A stretch of DNA of 64,000 nt from the NCBI GenBank assembly GCA_016714565.1, contig JADKDM010000011.1, forward strand, positions 62,001 through 126,000, in the 5' to 3' direction. A program made the position numbers and the translations under genes. Every line of letters starts with the position of its first letter. Within the stretch, counting starts at the first letter, position 1. The notes beneath the pieces are model-generated. The model did not search any database and had not been told where the DNA came from. It saw nothing but the letters and a program-made list of their open reading frames with translations. The stretch comes from Candidatus Villigracilis propinquus. Its GTDB lineage: Bacteria > Chloroflexota > Anaerolineae > Anaerolineales > Villigracilaceae. Positions 1-8,572 of the stretch are shown here, piece after piece.

Positions 1-534
1 GCGCAATGGCTGCCCGTTATTATCGCAGCCATCGGCGTCATCTACTTAACCTATGTGTACGGCCGCCTCCCGTGGATCGCGCTAATCCTCGCCTTTTCCT
101 TCGGCTTCTATGGGCTTGCCAAAAAACTTGCGCCGCTTGGCTCACTCTATGGCCTCACTCTTGAAACAGGTATCGTTTTTCCCATCGCCTTGATCTATCT
201 CGTTTTCGTTCAAGTCAATGGCACGGCTGGTTTCCTGCACGACGGCACAACCGTGGACATGTTCCTCGTGGGTGCGGGCATCGTCACCACAATTCCATTG
301 CTCATGTTCGCTTCGGCCGCCAAAGAGATTCCGCTTTCAATGATAGGCATTCTTCAATACATCGCACCCACGCTGCAATTCCTGATCGGCGTCTTTCTTT
401 ACAAAGAACCGTTCGACCAATCTCATCTCATCGGCTTTGGTATTGTCTGGGTTGCTCTTATTATTTTCTGGGTCGAGAATTACATCGCACATCGCACTCC
501 CGTCGAACCCATCCCTGAATTAGGAGAAGGATAA
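1..534 (+). CDS. EamA/RarD-type drug-metabolite transporter, C-terminal part (5' truncated by window)
   Basis: The reading frame is open from base 1, so this is the end of a longer gene; an internal GTG at 55 is not the real start. The visible 177 residues are strongly hydrophobic and hold about six membrane segments. They show the RarD pattern: a helix pair reading SFGFYGLAKK and later ASAAKEIPLSMIGILQYIAPTLQF, which is typical of the second EamA repeat of chloramphenicol-sensitivity (RarD) proteins. RarD members are inner-membrane exporters or permeases of unsettled substrate. The stop TAA shares its last A with the ATG of the next gene, so the two are probably translationally coupled. The family call is firm; the substrate is unknown. 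Confidence 0.85.
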   Translation, partial: AQWLPVIIAAIGVIYLTYVYGRLPWIALILAFSFGFYGLAKKLAPLGSLYGLTLETGIVFPIALIYLVFVQVNGTAGFLHDGTTVDMFLVGAGIVTTIPLLMFASAAKEIPLSMIGILQYIAPTLQFLIGVFLYKEPFDQSHLIGFGIVWVALIIFWVENYIAHRTPVEPIPELGEG

Positions 535-1541
535 TGAAACTTCTTTTTATCGGCGGCACGGGACTCATCAGCTCTGCATGTTCAGAACTCGCCGTGGAAC
601 GTGGTCACGAACTTTTTCTTTTGAATCGCTCCTCTTCGACAAAGTACCCTGCACCGGAGCATGCCACTGTTCTACAGGCAGATATCTACGCTGATTCAGC
701 GCATCTTTCCGCGCTGTTAGCTGGTCATCACTTTGACGCAGTTGTCGACTTCATTGCATATTCTCCCGAAGACATTAACCGCAACGTCTCCCTCTTCCGA
801 GATAAGACCGATCAATTCGTATTCATCTCGTCGGCGAGCGCCTACCAAAAGCCGGTGAAAAATTATCTCATCACCGAAGAGACTCCGCTGGAGAATCCGT
901 ACTGGGATTATTCACGCAACAAGATCGCCTGCGAAGAAAAATTGATGAACGAATATCGCACCAGCGGATTCCCCGTCACCATCGTCCGTCCTTCGCACAC
1001 CTACGGCCCTTCGCAAATTCCATCCGCGGCAGGGAGCTGGCAACACCCGTGGACAATCGTTGACCGCATGAAACAAGGCAAGACTATCATCGTCCCTGGG
1101 GATGGCACCTCCCTTTGGGTATTGACGTGGAACGAAGATTTTGCAGTGGGTCTACTCGGCCTGCTTGGAAACAAAAAAGCTGTCGGCGAAGTTTTTCAAA
1201 TTACATCAGACGAAGTTCTCAGCTGGGATCAGATTCATTTGGAACTGTATCAGGCACTCGGTCAGACCCCGAACGTGATCCACATCCCAAGTGATTTCAT
1301 TGCGAGGTTCGATGAAGGCGCAATTGGCAGCCTGATCGGTGATAAATCCAATAGTGTGGTATTTGATAATAGAAAGATCAAACGCTTCGTGCCTGAGTAC
1401 AACTGCAAAGTGAAATGGGGCGAGGGGTTGCGCCGTTCGCTGGCATGGTTTGAAGCCCACCATGAATTTCAGACAATCGACATTGAATCCAACCAACTTT
1501 GGGATAAAATAATCGCAGAATACACAAAAGCTTTTTCATAG
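534..1541 (+). CDS. NAD-dependent epimerase/dehydratase-like (extended SDR) protein
   Basis: This 335-residue Rossmann protein starts with the dinucleotide-binding motif GGTGLIS at residues 7-13. It has the SDR active-site pair YSRNK (Tyr-x-x-x-Lys) following a run of serines (FISSAS). The length and the C-terminal half fit extended SDRs of the nucleotide-sugar epimerase or reductase group, including plastid RNA-binding relatives of the same fold. It presumably acts on an NDP-sugar or similar NAD(P)-linked substrate in the cytoplasm. The ATG overlaps the upstream stop by one base, and the next gene follows after 20 bases, so it may be in one transcription unit with the RarD-like gene and phosphofructokinase. 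The substrate cannot be read from sequence. Confidence 0.85.
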   Translation: MKLLFIGGTGLISSACSELAVERGHELFLLNRSSSTKYPAPEHATVLQADIYADSAHLSALLAGHHFDAVVDFIAYSPEDINRNVSLFRDKTDQFVFISSASAYQKPVKNYLITEETPLENPYWDYSRNKIACEEKLMNEYRTSGFPVTIVRPSHTYGPSQIPSAAGSWQHPWTIVDRMKQGKTIIVPGDGTSLWVLTWNEDFAVGLLGLLGNKKAVGEVFQITSDEVLSWDQIHLELYQALGQTPNVIHIPSDFIARFDEGAIGSLIGDKSNSVVFDNRKIKRFVPEYNCKVKWGEGLRRSLAWFEAHHEFQTIDIESNQLWDKIIAEYTKAFS

Positions 1542-1561
1542 TTTCAACAAGCGAGGCCGCG

Positions 1562-2761
1562 ATGATGAATAAGAAAAAAGGTGTGATCGGTATTCTGACC
1601 GGGGGCGGCGATGTGCCAGGGCTCAACCCTGCCATTCGTGCTGTGACGATCCGTGCCATACGTGAGGGATATCAGGTGATCGGCATCCGTCGTGGCTGGG
1701 CTGGCTTGATTGATATCATCCGCGAGAAGGACGCGGACAACAGCAATAATTTCCAGATACTCTCTGAAGAGATCGTCAATCGCGCAGGCCGCACAGGCGG
1801 GACATTCCTGCACACTTCGCGCACCAACCCGGGCAAGGTTAAGAAGGCGGATGTCCCTGCGCATTTGCAGGACAAGTATGCCGAAGAGAAAAATGACCTG
1901 ACCCCCGAAGTGCTGAAGAATCTTGATTTTCTCGGCATCGATTATATGATCCCCATCGGCGGCGACGATACGCTTAGTTATGGGGTTCGCCTGTACCGTG
2001 AGGGATTCAAAGTCGTTGCCATTCCGAAGACGATGGATAACGATGTGCCCGGCACCGATTATTGCATCGGTTTTAGCACCTGCGTCACCCGCACCATTTC
2101 CCTCACCAACAGTTTGCGGACGATTGCGGGCTCGCATGAACGCTTCATGGTTCTCGAAGTTTTCGGGCGTTATGCTGGCTTTACGGCCATGCTTCCCACC
2201 ATGGCTGGCGCGGCGAACCGTTGTGTCATCCCCGAATATAAATTCAACATTGATCATCTCACCGAGGTGATGGTGAAAGACCGCGAAGCCAACCCCAGCC
2301 GTTACTCCGTTATGCTCATTTCGGAAGGCGCGATGTATGAAGGCGGGGAGATGGTTTTCAAGGATCGTACTACCGATGCCTATGGCCATGCCAAACTCGG
2401 CGGCATCGGTGACCTTGTCTCCGAGCGCATCAAGGAGATCTCGCCGAAATATAACAAAGGCAAGACCATTGACGTCATCAACCAGAAACTTGGCTACATG
2501 GTGCGTGGCGGGGATCCAGATGCTATTGATTCCATTGTCCCAATGGCCTTTGGCAACCTCGCGCTTGACCTTGTCTTGGGCAACATCCACGGCAGGCTGG
2601 TGGTCTTGAAGAATGGCCGTTACGACAATATGCCGCTGGACATCATCACCTCCACCAAAAAACTCGTAGATGTCAACCGCTTTTACGACACAGACCGCTA
2701 CCGCCCTAAATACGAGAACTTTGAGATGAAACCGCTGTTCATCATGACCAGTGAGATATAG
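1562..2761 (+). CDS. 6-phosphofructokinase, residues of the pyrophosphate-dependent type
   Basis: This 399-residue PfkA-family enzyme phosphorylates fructose 6-phosphate at C1. The nucleotide/PPi loop is TGGGDVPGLN (residues 13-22). Two diagnostic positions differ from ATP enzymes. The E. coli Gly104 equivalent is Asp136 in GGDDT (133-137), and the Gly124 equivalent is Lys156 in PKTMDND (155-161). The Asp/Lys pair is the known signature of PPi-PFK, so a reversible PPi-linked reaction is expected. FGRYAGF and the MVRGGDPDAID region, which resembles the family's LGHxQRGGxPxxxD motif, are also present. Two adjacent ATGs occur (1562, 1565) and either could start the protein. A terminator follows at 2792. 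A long antisense open frame here is only a shadow. Confidence 0.93.
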   Translation: MMNKKKGVIGILTGGGDVPGLNPAIRAVTIRAIREGYQVIGIRRGWAGLIDIIREKDADNSNNFQILSEEIVNRAGRTGGTFLHTSRTNPGKVKKADVPAHLQDKYAEEKNDLTPEVLKNLDFLGIDYMIPIGGDDTLSYGVRLYREGFKVVAIPKTMDNDVPGTDYCIGFSTCVTRTISLTNSLRTIAGSHERFMVLEVFGRYAGFTAMLPTMAGAANRCVIPEYKFNIDHLTEVMVKDREANPSRYSVMLISEGAMYEGGEMVFKDRTTDAYGHAKLGGIGDLVSERIKEISPKYNKGKTIDVINQKLGYMVRGGDPDAIDSIVPMAFGNLALDLVLGNIHGRLVVLKNGRYDNMPLDIITSTKKLVDVNRFYDTDRYRPKYENFEMKPLFIMTSEI

Positions 2762-2791
2762 CGGTTGTGGGATTGTTGAAAATATTGACAC

Positions 2792-2834
2792 AGGACTTAT
2801 CTACGAAAATTTATCCCGTGGATGAGTCCTTTTA
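2792..2834 (+). terminator. Rho-independent terminator after phosphofructokinase
   Basis: A 14-bp stem (2792-2805 with 2817-2830, two G-U pairs) with an 11-base loop is followed by TTTTAT. It lies 31 bases past the pfk stop, so it would end the RarD-SDR-pfk unit. Confidence 0.75.
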
Positions 2835-2963
2835 TACTACTCTTTAGCGTTAATGCATTTCAATATAAGAAGATCTATAGAGGCCATGCCATTTCAAGAA
2901 AGACGAAAGCATTTTTGCGCATGATATACTGTTTCAATAATATTCTCTTAAGGAGAATTTCGC

Positions 2964-5516
2964 ATGCCCAAATTAAAGGGGCAAGTCCTTGGAATTCTGG
3001 TAAGTTCGGCAGATGATAGATTCGAGAGTGCATTGCTGCGTGGGTTGGCTGATGTAGTCTGGCAGGCTGGCGGAAGCTGGATCTGTTTTACGAGTGGGGC
3101 GATCCGTTCGCATCGAGGGTTTGAGTTTCAGAGAAACATTCTCTACGATCTTGTAAATGAAGATGCCGTGAATGGACTGGTTGTCAGTGGGACACTTGGC
3201 CATGTGGTGCAGCATGATGAACTGCTTGCTTTTTGCAGGAGTTACGCACCCCTGCCTCTGACGACCATTGCAGTTGGCCTGGAGGGGTTTCCCAAAGTAT
3301 TAAATAATAGTTTTCAGGGGATCAAGGATGTCGTCAGCCATTTGGTGGATGTGCATAAATATAAGAATATCGGTTTTCTCCGCGGACCCATGGGCCATCA
3401 GGAGGCTGATGAACGCCTGCGAGCATTCCTGGGCGGTATGAAAGACTCTGGGCGCTCAGAATCGGAATTACTTGGATGGGTGGGAGAGGGTGAGTACACC
3501 TTTGAATCGGGCCGCGAGGCCATGAAGCAATTGTTGGATCGTTCACTTCCATTGGATGCAGTGATATCTTCCAACGATTCCATGGCGTTGGGCGCGATGG
3601 AAGTTCTGCGCGAACGAGGCTTGCGCATTCCACAAGATATTGCCATTACCGGTTTCGATGATACCGATGAAGGCCGCCAGTCCCTGCCTCCTTTGACCAG
3701 TGTATATCAGTCAGTTTATGATCTGGGTAAAAATGCCGCTGAAATGCTGCTGGCAGGATTAAATGGGCTTGAACATCCTGATACGATAATTATCCCGCCT
3801 GCGTTGATCATTCGGCAATCCTGTGGCTGCCCGGAACAGCGCGTATTGAAAGCAGAATTGGCGGATGAAAGAGTTGAACCGCTCGGTTTTGCCTCTGCGG
3901 CAATACGGGAAAAAGTAGTCAACAGCATGGCGCAATCAGTTTCGGCCTTGTTACATCAGGACCTGATACGTTGGATGACTGAAATCCATGATGCATTTAT
4001 CCATGATCTGAAGCTCGATACACCCGCAAAGTTTTTGGAAAAGTGGAAGGAAGTGATATGGGCAGGCCAACAGGCTACTACTCACGCCATTCCCTGGCAT
4101 GATGCTCTTTCGGCGATGCGTGGAACGATCCTGCCAACGCTTAGCGGTACCCCATTTCTCCAAAAAGCCGAATCCTTTTGGCAACAGGCTCGTGTATTTG
4201 TCAGCGGCGAGTTGTTGAAGGTTGAGACCAGCATACGGCTGCAGGCGGAGCATCGCAGTGTGGTGTTGCGGGAGATTAGTGAAAGTATGATGACATGTCA
4301 TACTCTTGCAGAATTGTTGGATACAGCCACATTCGAACTGCCCCGCCTTGGAATCCATGCCTGTTATTTGGCACTATTTGACCGCGCAGCAGTTTCCACT
4401 GAAACTGCCCGTCTGGTCTTTGCATTTGATGGGACTGGACGATATTCCATTGCGCGCGAGGGAATTCCCTTTCAGTCTCGTAACTTGCTGCCAGACACAT
4501 TTCTCAGGGAACTCAATCAATTTGGTCTGGTTGCGGAAGCGTTATATTCCAGGGAGCATCGGCTGGGTTTTATGCTCTTGGAAGTGGACGCCGAAAATGC
4601 GATGGTATGTAGTGCGATCCGTGGCGTGTTAAGTAATGCACTGCAGGGAGTTATTCTCGAAGAGCAGCGCAACGAGGCGGAGGGAGAGCTTCGTCATTAT
4701 CAGAGAGATCTTGAGAAGCTTGTTGAAGAGAGAACGACAGAATTGCGGTCTGCCAATCAAAAGTTGGAGGCGGAAATCCGCGAACGATTGCTGACGGAAG
4801 CGGAACGAGAACGCCTGATCGTTGAATTAGAGAAGAAAAACGCGGAGTTGGAGCGTTTCGCCTATACCGCGTCTCATGACCTGAAGTCGCCGATTATTAC
4901 GATCCGTGGATTTCTTGGACATCTTGAGTTGGATGCAGCCTCCGGGAATACTGTCCGTTTGAAACAGGATATCCAACGGATTAGCGCCGCAGCCGATAAA
5001 ATGTATGAACTTCTTAATGATCTTTTGGAATTATCCCGTATTGGACGGGTGCTAAATCCGCCTGAAATTATTGATTTTAATGCGCTGGTCGAGAGTGCAT
5101 TGCAACTGATCCATGGGCGGTTGAAGGAAAATGATGTTGATGTCAGGGTCACTTCAACAGGCCAGCAGGTTTTTGGCGACCGCAGCAGGTTGATCGAAGT
5201 GCTTCAAAACCTGCTGGATAACTCGGCAAAATTCACGCTCGGTCGGAAGACTCCCACTGTGGTAGTTGGCTGTTCCGGTACGGAAGGGGATAAGTTCATT
5301 TTCTATGTGCGCGATAACGGGATCGGCATAGCCCCGGAACACCATGAACGTATCTTTGGATTGTTCAACAAATTGGATGTCACGATAGAAGGTACAGGGG
5401 TAGGACTGGCGCTCGTTAAGAGAATTATCGAATTACATGATGGACGAATTTGGGTGGAAAGCGAATTGGGCGAAGGTTCCACTTTCTATTTCACTCTTCC
5501 AAAAGCTGTGATCTAA
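2964..5516 (+). CDS. LacI-type sugar-binding domain fused to a histidine kinase
   Basis: This is an 850-residue soluble sensor kinase. Residues about 5-290 match the periplasmic-binding-like effector domain of LacI/GalR regulators (SNDSMALGAMEVL, ITGFDDT, PPLTSVYQ). There is no helix-turn-helix in front and no signal peptide, so the ligand would be sensed in the cytoplasm. A middle region (about 300-560) is weakly GAF-like and is followed by a coiled coil (about 565-625). The kinase core has an H-box with His638 in SHDLKSP, an N-box (NLLDNSAKF), and the glycine boxes DNGIGI and GTGVGLAL. AAGGAG lies upstream of the ATG. No receiver domain is present, and no response-regulator gene lies next to it. 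Its partner is unknown; the regulators at 36.2 kb are candidates only. Confidence 0.9.
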   Translation: MPKLKGQVLGILVSSADDRFESALLRGLADVVWQAGGSWICFTSGAIRSHRGFEFQRNILYDLVNEDAVNGLVVSGTLGHVVQHDELLAFCRSYAPLPLTTIAVGLEGFPKVLNNSFQGIKDVVSHLVDVHKYKNIGFLRGPMGHQEADERLRAFLGGMKDSGRSESELLGWVGEGEYTFESGREAMKQLLDRSLPLDAVISSNDSMALGAMEVLRERGLRIPQDIAITGFDDTDEGRQSLPPLTSVYQSVYDLGKNAAEMLLAGLNGLEHPDTIIIPPALIIRQSCGCPEQRVLKAELADERVEPLGFASAAIREKVVNSMAQSVSALLHQDLIRWMTEIHDAFIHDLKLDTPAKFLEKWKEVIWAGQQATTHAIPWHDALSAMRGTILPTLSGTPFLQKAESFWQQARVFVSGELLKVETSIRLQAEHRSVVLREISESMMTCHTLAELLDTATFELPRLGIHACYLALFDRAAVSTETARLVFAFDGTGRYSIAREGIPFQSRNLLPDTFLRELNQFGLVAEALYSREHRLGFMLLEVDAENAMVCSAIRGVLSNALQGVILEEQRNEAEGELRHYQRDLEKLVEERTTELRSANQKLEAEIRERLLTEAERERLIVELEKKNAELERFAYTASHDLKSPIITIRGFLGHLELDAASGNTVRLKQDIQRISAAADKMYELLNDLLELSRIGRVLNPPEIIDFNALVESALQLIHGRLKENDVDVRVTSTGQQVFGDRSRLIEVLQNLLDNSAKFTLGRKTPTVVVGCSGTEGDKFIFYVRDNGIGIAPEHHERIFGLFNKLDVTIEGTGVGLALVKRIIELHDGRIWVESELGEGSTFYFTLPKAVI

Positions 5517-5559
5517 TTCCATAAAATAGGGGATAATTATCAATATATCCATATTTCCA

Positions 5560-5587
5560 TTGGAAATGTGGACTAATTGGATATAAT
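5560..5587 (+). promoter_or_regulatory. Sigma-70-type promoter for the UbiA gene
   Basis: TTGGAA (5560-5565), a 16-base spacer and TATAAT (5582-5587) lie 24 bases before the UbiA start. A small hairpin (CATATTTCC/GGAAATGTG) overlaps the -35 region. Confidence 0.55.
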
Positions 5588-5611
5588 TCAAAAAAACCAA
5601 GGAGTTGTATT

Positions 5612-6643
5612 ATGAATTTTGCAATGTGGAAGAAAGCCTTAAATGTGATTCCCGAAGTCTCAAAGGAAGAATGGGATCAATTGGATGTCATTTCAAAGTG
5701 GTTGATCTCGACCCGCGCGGCCGTTCTCGTTATGACCTTTATTTCTGCGGCGTTGGCGGGCCTGTTTGCGTGGCGTGACGGAGCCTTTAGTTTCACCCCG
5801 TGGATCGCGCTTGTCTTTGGTCTCATCATGGCACACGCCAGCAACAACATTTTCAACGACTACACAGACTTTGTCCGCGGCGTGGATAAGGACAATTACT
5901 ACCGCACCATGTACGGTGCACAACCCATCGCTTCCGGCTTGATGACACAGCGTCAGCACCTGACCTACTTTGCGGTAACAGGTCTCCTCGCGCTCGTCGC
6001 AGGCTTGTACCTGATCTTCATCAATGCCAATGACCCGACCATTTGGGTGTTACTTGGCCTCGGCGCTTTCTTCGTGTTGTTCTACACCTGGCCGCTCAAA
6101 GGACTTGGCCTTGGCGAAGTAGCCGTTCTGGCTGTGTGGGGTCCTCTCATGATCGGCGGCGGATACTACGTCCTTTCACATCAATGGAATTGGTCTGTTG
6201 TCATCGCCAGCCTGCCGTATGTCCTTGGCGTAACCACCGTCATCTTCGGCAAGCACATCGATAAGATCAGCGTGGATACAGCCAAGAAGATCCACACTCT
6301 GCCGGTGGTCATTGGCGAGAAGGCCGCACGCTATGCCGTCATTGCCATGATGGTGCTTCCGTATTTCTTCACAGGCTATTTGATCGTGACGAAGTTCTTC
6401 ACGCCCATCATGCTGATCGTGCTCTTCGCCATTCCCGCCCTGCGCGAGAGCCTTCCGCCTCTTTCCAAGCCCAAGCCTGATACTCGCCCCGAAGGTTTCC
6501 CCGACGGACAGGGTGGGTGGCCGCTCTATTTTGCGCCCATCGCATTCCGCAACAACCGCTCCTTCGGCTCACTCTTCATGCTCGGCCTGCTGTTGGACGT
6601 GGCGCTGCGTTTGCTGCCGTTTACACAAAATTTCTGGCGCTAA
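5612..6643 (+). CDS. UbiA-family prenyltransferase (MenA-like)
   Basis: This 343-residue integral membrane enzyme is of the UbiA superfamily, which transfers a polyprenyl chain to an aromatic acceptor. The first Asp-rich motif is NDYTDFVRGVD (residues 82-92), giving the N/D-x2-3-D-x3-D pattern that binds Mg-diphosphate. A second DxxxD-type motif (DKISVD) lies near residue 215. About eight to nine hydrophobic helices are visible. An insertion of Tyr-rich sequence (DNYYRTMYGAQP) follows motif 1. The likely role is menaquinone synthesis (1,4-dihydroxy-2-naphthoate prenylation), which would fit the NDH-2 gene downstream, but a chlorophyll, heme or lipid acceptor cannot be excluded. AAGGAG precedes the ATG. 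Confidence 0.85.
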   Translation: MNFAMWKKALNVIPEVSKEEWDQLDVISKWLISTRAAVLVMTFISAALAGLFAWRDGAFSFTPWIALVFGLIMAHASNNIFNDYTDFVRGVDKDNYYRTMYGAQPIASGLMTQRQHLTYFAVTGLLALVAGLYLIFINANDPTIWVLLGLGAFFVLFYTWPLKGLGLGEVAVLAVWGPLMIGGGYYVLSHQWNWSVVIASLPYVLGVTTVIFGKHIDKISVDTAKKIHTLPVVIGEKAARYAVIAMMVLPYFFTGYLIVTKFFTPIMLIVLFAIPALRESLPPLSKPKPDTRPEGFPDGQGGWPLYFAPIAFRNNRSFGSLFMLGLLLDVALRLLPFTQNFWR

Positions 6644-6660
6644 TTTCTTTCACACCCAAA

Positions 6661-6697
6661 AGACGCCAAATGGTTCCAACCATTTGGCGTCTTTTTC
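6661..6697 (+). terminator. Rho-independent terminator after UbiA gene
   Basis: A perfect 15-bp inverted repeat (AGACGCCAAATGGTT and its complement, two-base centre) is followed by a run of T. It lies 17 bases after the UbiA stop. Confidence 0.9.
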
Positions 6698-6746
6698 TGT
6701 TAAGGGAAGTGGTAACAGTCAGTACTAATCTCCTATTGTGAGATTA

Positions 6747-6775
6747 TTTACAAATAAGACAGTTTTGGTTATAAT
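6747..6775 (+). promoter_or_regulatory. Promoter of the NDH-2 gene
   Basis: TTTACA (6747-6752), a 17-base spacer and TATAAT (6770-6775) are seen. The start of ndh is about 100 bases further on, so the mRNA would carry a leader that contains the palindromic repeat at 6800-6860. Confidence 0.6.
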
Positions 6776-6799
6776 AATGGTGATAAATTTCACAAATAT

Positions 6800-6860
6800 A
6801 AGGTGACAGTCACTTTGGACTTTTTCACTCTGAGAATCTAATTGCAAGTGACTATCATCT
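6800..6860. repeat. GTGACAGTCAC-type inverted repeat, copy 1
   Basis: The left arm, with core GGTGACAGTCACTT (6800-6816), is itself nearly palindromic. The right arm AAGTGACTATCATC (6846-6860) is its imperfect complement. The same arm sequence recurs with a perfect 17-bp match at 60718-60769. It lies in the predicted ndh leader and could fold in the RNA. Confidence 0.7.
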
Positions 6861-6878
6861 GAACGAAACGAGGTCATC

Positions 6879-8129
6879 ATGAACACAAACAAAACTCCCC
6901 ACATTGTCATCATCGGCGCAGGCTTTGCTGGCTTGGAAACAGCACGCGGACTTGCCAATGCACCCGTGCGCATCACCCTCATTGATCGCAACAACCATCA
7001 CCTCTTTCAACCGCTGTTGTATCAGGTTGCCATTGCGGGTTTACTCCCTTCGCAAATTGCCCAGCCTGTGCGGACCATTTTCCGCAAACAAAAAAACCTC
7101 ACCTTCCAAATGGGTGAGGTCACAGCAGTTGATTTCGATGAGAAGTTCATCAAGCTCAACGGCTCGGTCATTGCCTTCGATTATCTTGTCATATCGGCGG
7201 GCGCGCGCACCAATTTCTTTGGCTTCGATGCTCTCGAAAAATATGGACTTCAATTAAAAGATATTGATACCGCTGTACAAACACGCAACCATTTGCTTTC
7301 CATGTTCGAGCAGGCCAGTCACGAGGGCGATGCCGAAAAACGCAAAGCCATGCTCACATTTGTCATCGTGGGCGGCGGCCCAACGGGTGTGGAAACGGCA
7401 GGCGCATTGAGCGAACTCATCACGCATGTGATGCGAAAAGATTTCCCGCGGTTGGATCTCAAAGACGCGCAGGTCATTCTTTTGGAGGCTGGTCCCAGCC
7501 TTATTGCAGCCTATCCCGATGAATTGCGCGAAGCCACCTTCAAACTTTTACGAAACAAAAAAGTGGATATTCGTTTGAATACGAATATGCAGGATTTCAA
7601 CGGCCAGCGCGTAACGCTGGGGGATGGGGCAACCATCGAAACACAAACCTTGATCTGGACGGCTGGCGCGAAAGCTGCAGAGATCATTGACTCGCTTGGC
7701 GTGGAACAGGCCAGCATGGGACGTGTGCGCGTCACCCCAAGCCTGCAACTGCCTCAGTTTCCTGACGCATTCGTCATCGGCGACGCCGCTTTTCTCGTCA
7801 ATGGAAATGGTCAACCCCTGCCCATGCTCTCGACTGTTGCCATTCAGCAGGGCAAAGCCGCCGCGAAGAATATCCGCCGCCTGATCGAAGGTAATGAACC
7901 GCTGCCATTCCATTACAAAGACCCCGGCTTGCTCGCCACCGTTGGACGCAATGCCGCCGTGGCGCGCATCTTCGGCATCTCTTTCAGCGGATTCATTGCC
8001 TGGGTGATCTGGGTATTCCTGCACATCTACCGCATCGTTGGCTTCCGCAACAGAATCCTTGTAATGTTCAACTGGGCGTGGGATTATTTCTTTTATGACA
8101 ATCAGGTCAGGTTGATCACGAAGGAATGA
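6879..8129 (+). CDS. ndh: Type II NADH dehydrogenase (NDH-2)
   Basis: This 416-residue FAD enzyme passes electrons from NADH to quinone without pumping protons. The FAD-binding motif is IGAGFAGLETA (from about residue 11), the NADH-binding motif is VGGGPTGVETAGAL (about 165), and the C-terminal FAD motif is VIGDAAF. The end (about 360-400) is aromatic and hydrophobic (FIAWVIWVFLHIYRI), the amphipathic membrane anchor seen in NDH-2. It peripherally binds the cytoplasmic membrane. A long leader with a palindromic repeat precedes it, and a bidirectional terminator follows. No complex I genes are in the window. Sulfide:quinone reductase is an alternative in this fold but lacks this anchor pattern. 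Confidence 0.92.
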   Translation: MNTNKTPHIVIIGAGFAGLETARGLANAPVRITLIDRNNHHLFQPLLYQVAIAGLLPSQIAQPVRTIFRKQKNLTFQMGEVTAVDFDEKFIKLNGSVIAFDYLVISAGARTNFFGFDALEKYGLQLKDIDTAVQTRNHLLSMFEQASHEGDAEKRKAMLTFVIVGGGPTGVETAGALSELITHVMRKDFPRLDLKDAQVILLEAGPSLIAAYPDELREATFKLLRNKKVDIRLNTNMQDFNGQRVTLGDGATIETQTLIWTAGAKAAEIIDSLGVEQASMGRVRVTPSLQLPQFPDAFVIGDAAFLVNGNGQPLPMLSTVAIQQGKAAAKNIRRLIEGNEPLPFHYKDPGLLATVGRNAAVARIFGISFSGFIAWVIWVFLHIYRIVGFRNRILVMFNWAWDYFFYDNQVRLITKE

Positions 8130-8135
8130 AAAAAA

Positions 8136-8178
8136 TTCTTTCGTCTTTCTTCTTTTATGAAAAAGAAAGACGAAAGAA
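8136..8178. terminator. Bidirectional terminator between ndh and the DUF6504-type gene
   Basis: A perfect 16-bp inverted repeat (8136-8151 and 8163-8178), rich in A/T on the outer arms, lies between two convergent genes. Confidence 0.7.
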
Positions 8179-8198
8179 GAAAGAAACCTTGGGTGAAT

Positions 8199-8558
8199 TT
8201 ACTCCAACTCCCGATACAAGAACCATTCCCCTTTGCGTTTGTCCACGCCTTTCATGGCGCGGTCGTAGTAAATTTCAAAGATCTGACCCGAATCCACTTT
8301 TACTTGAAAATAGAATCTGCCCACATTCAGCGACCCGCGCGTGGACGCAACTGCCGCGTGTTCGGGACGCATATTGTTAGCCATCTTCCCGCGCCGCGAA
8401 AAATCTACCCACTCCGAAAGAGATTCTGTGATTTGGAATGTTTTACCATTCCAAATCATTCCATTCGGGCAGGGTGGGGACTTTTCATGCACGGGCGGCG
8501 CATTGAAAATTACGTCAATGTGCTCATCGAAAAAATGAATGGGAGTGTATTCTGGCAT
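8199..8558 (-). CDS. Small DUF6504-like protein
   Basis: This is a 119-residue cytoplasmic protein with no membrane segment. The segment GMIWNGKTFQITESLSEW followed by RYFxVKVD-like and EIYYD...KGEWFLYREL blocks matches the pattern of the DUF6504 family as I recall it: a short beta-rich domain in which a stored value or ligand is read by paired strands. No catalytic residues are evident and the function is unknown. It follows the SDR gene by 14 bases on the same strand and is probably the last gene of the four-gene unit starting at 10410. The family call is from memory and moderate. Confidence 0.65.
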   Translation of the reverse strand: MPEYTPIHFFDEHIDVIFNAPPVHEKSPPCPNGMIWNGKTFQITESLSEWVDFSRRGKMANNMRPEHAAVASTRGSLNVGRFYFQVKVDSGQIFEIYYDRAMKGVDKRKGEWFLYRELE

Positions 8559-8572
8559 GATGTTCCCGAAAT

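Noticed and set aside
1544..2791. A 415-codon open frame on the minus strand opposite phosphofructokinase
   Set aside because: It mirrors the codon pattern of pfk, has no recognisable domain and no ribosome site. It is a shadow.
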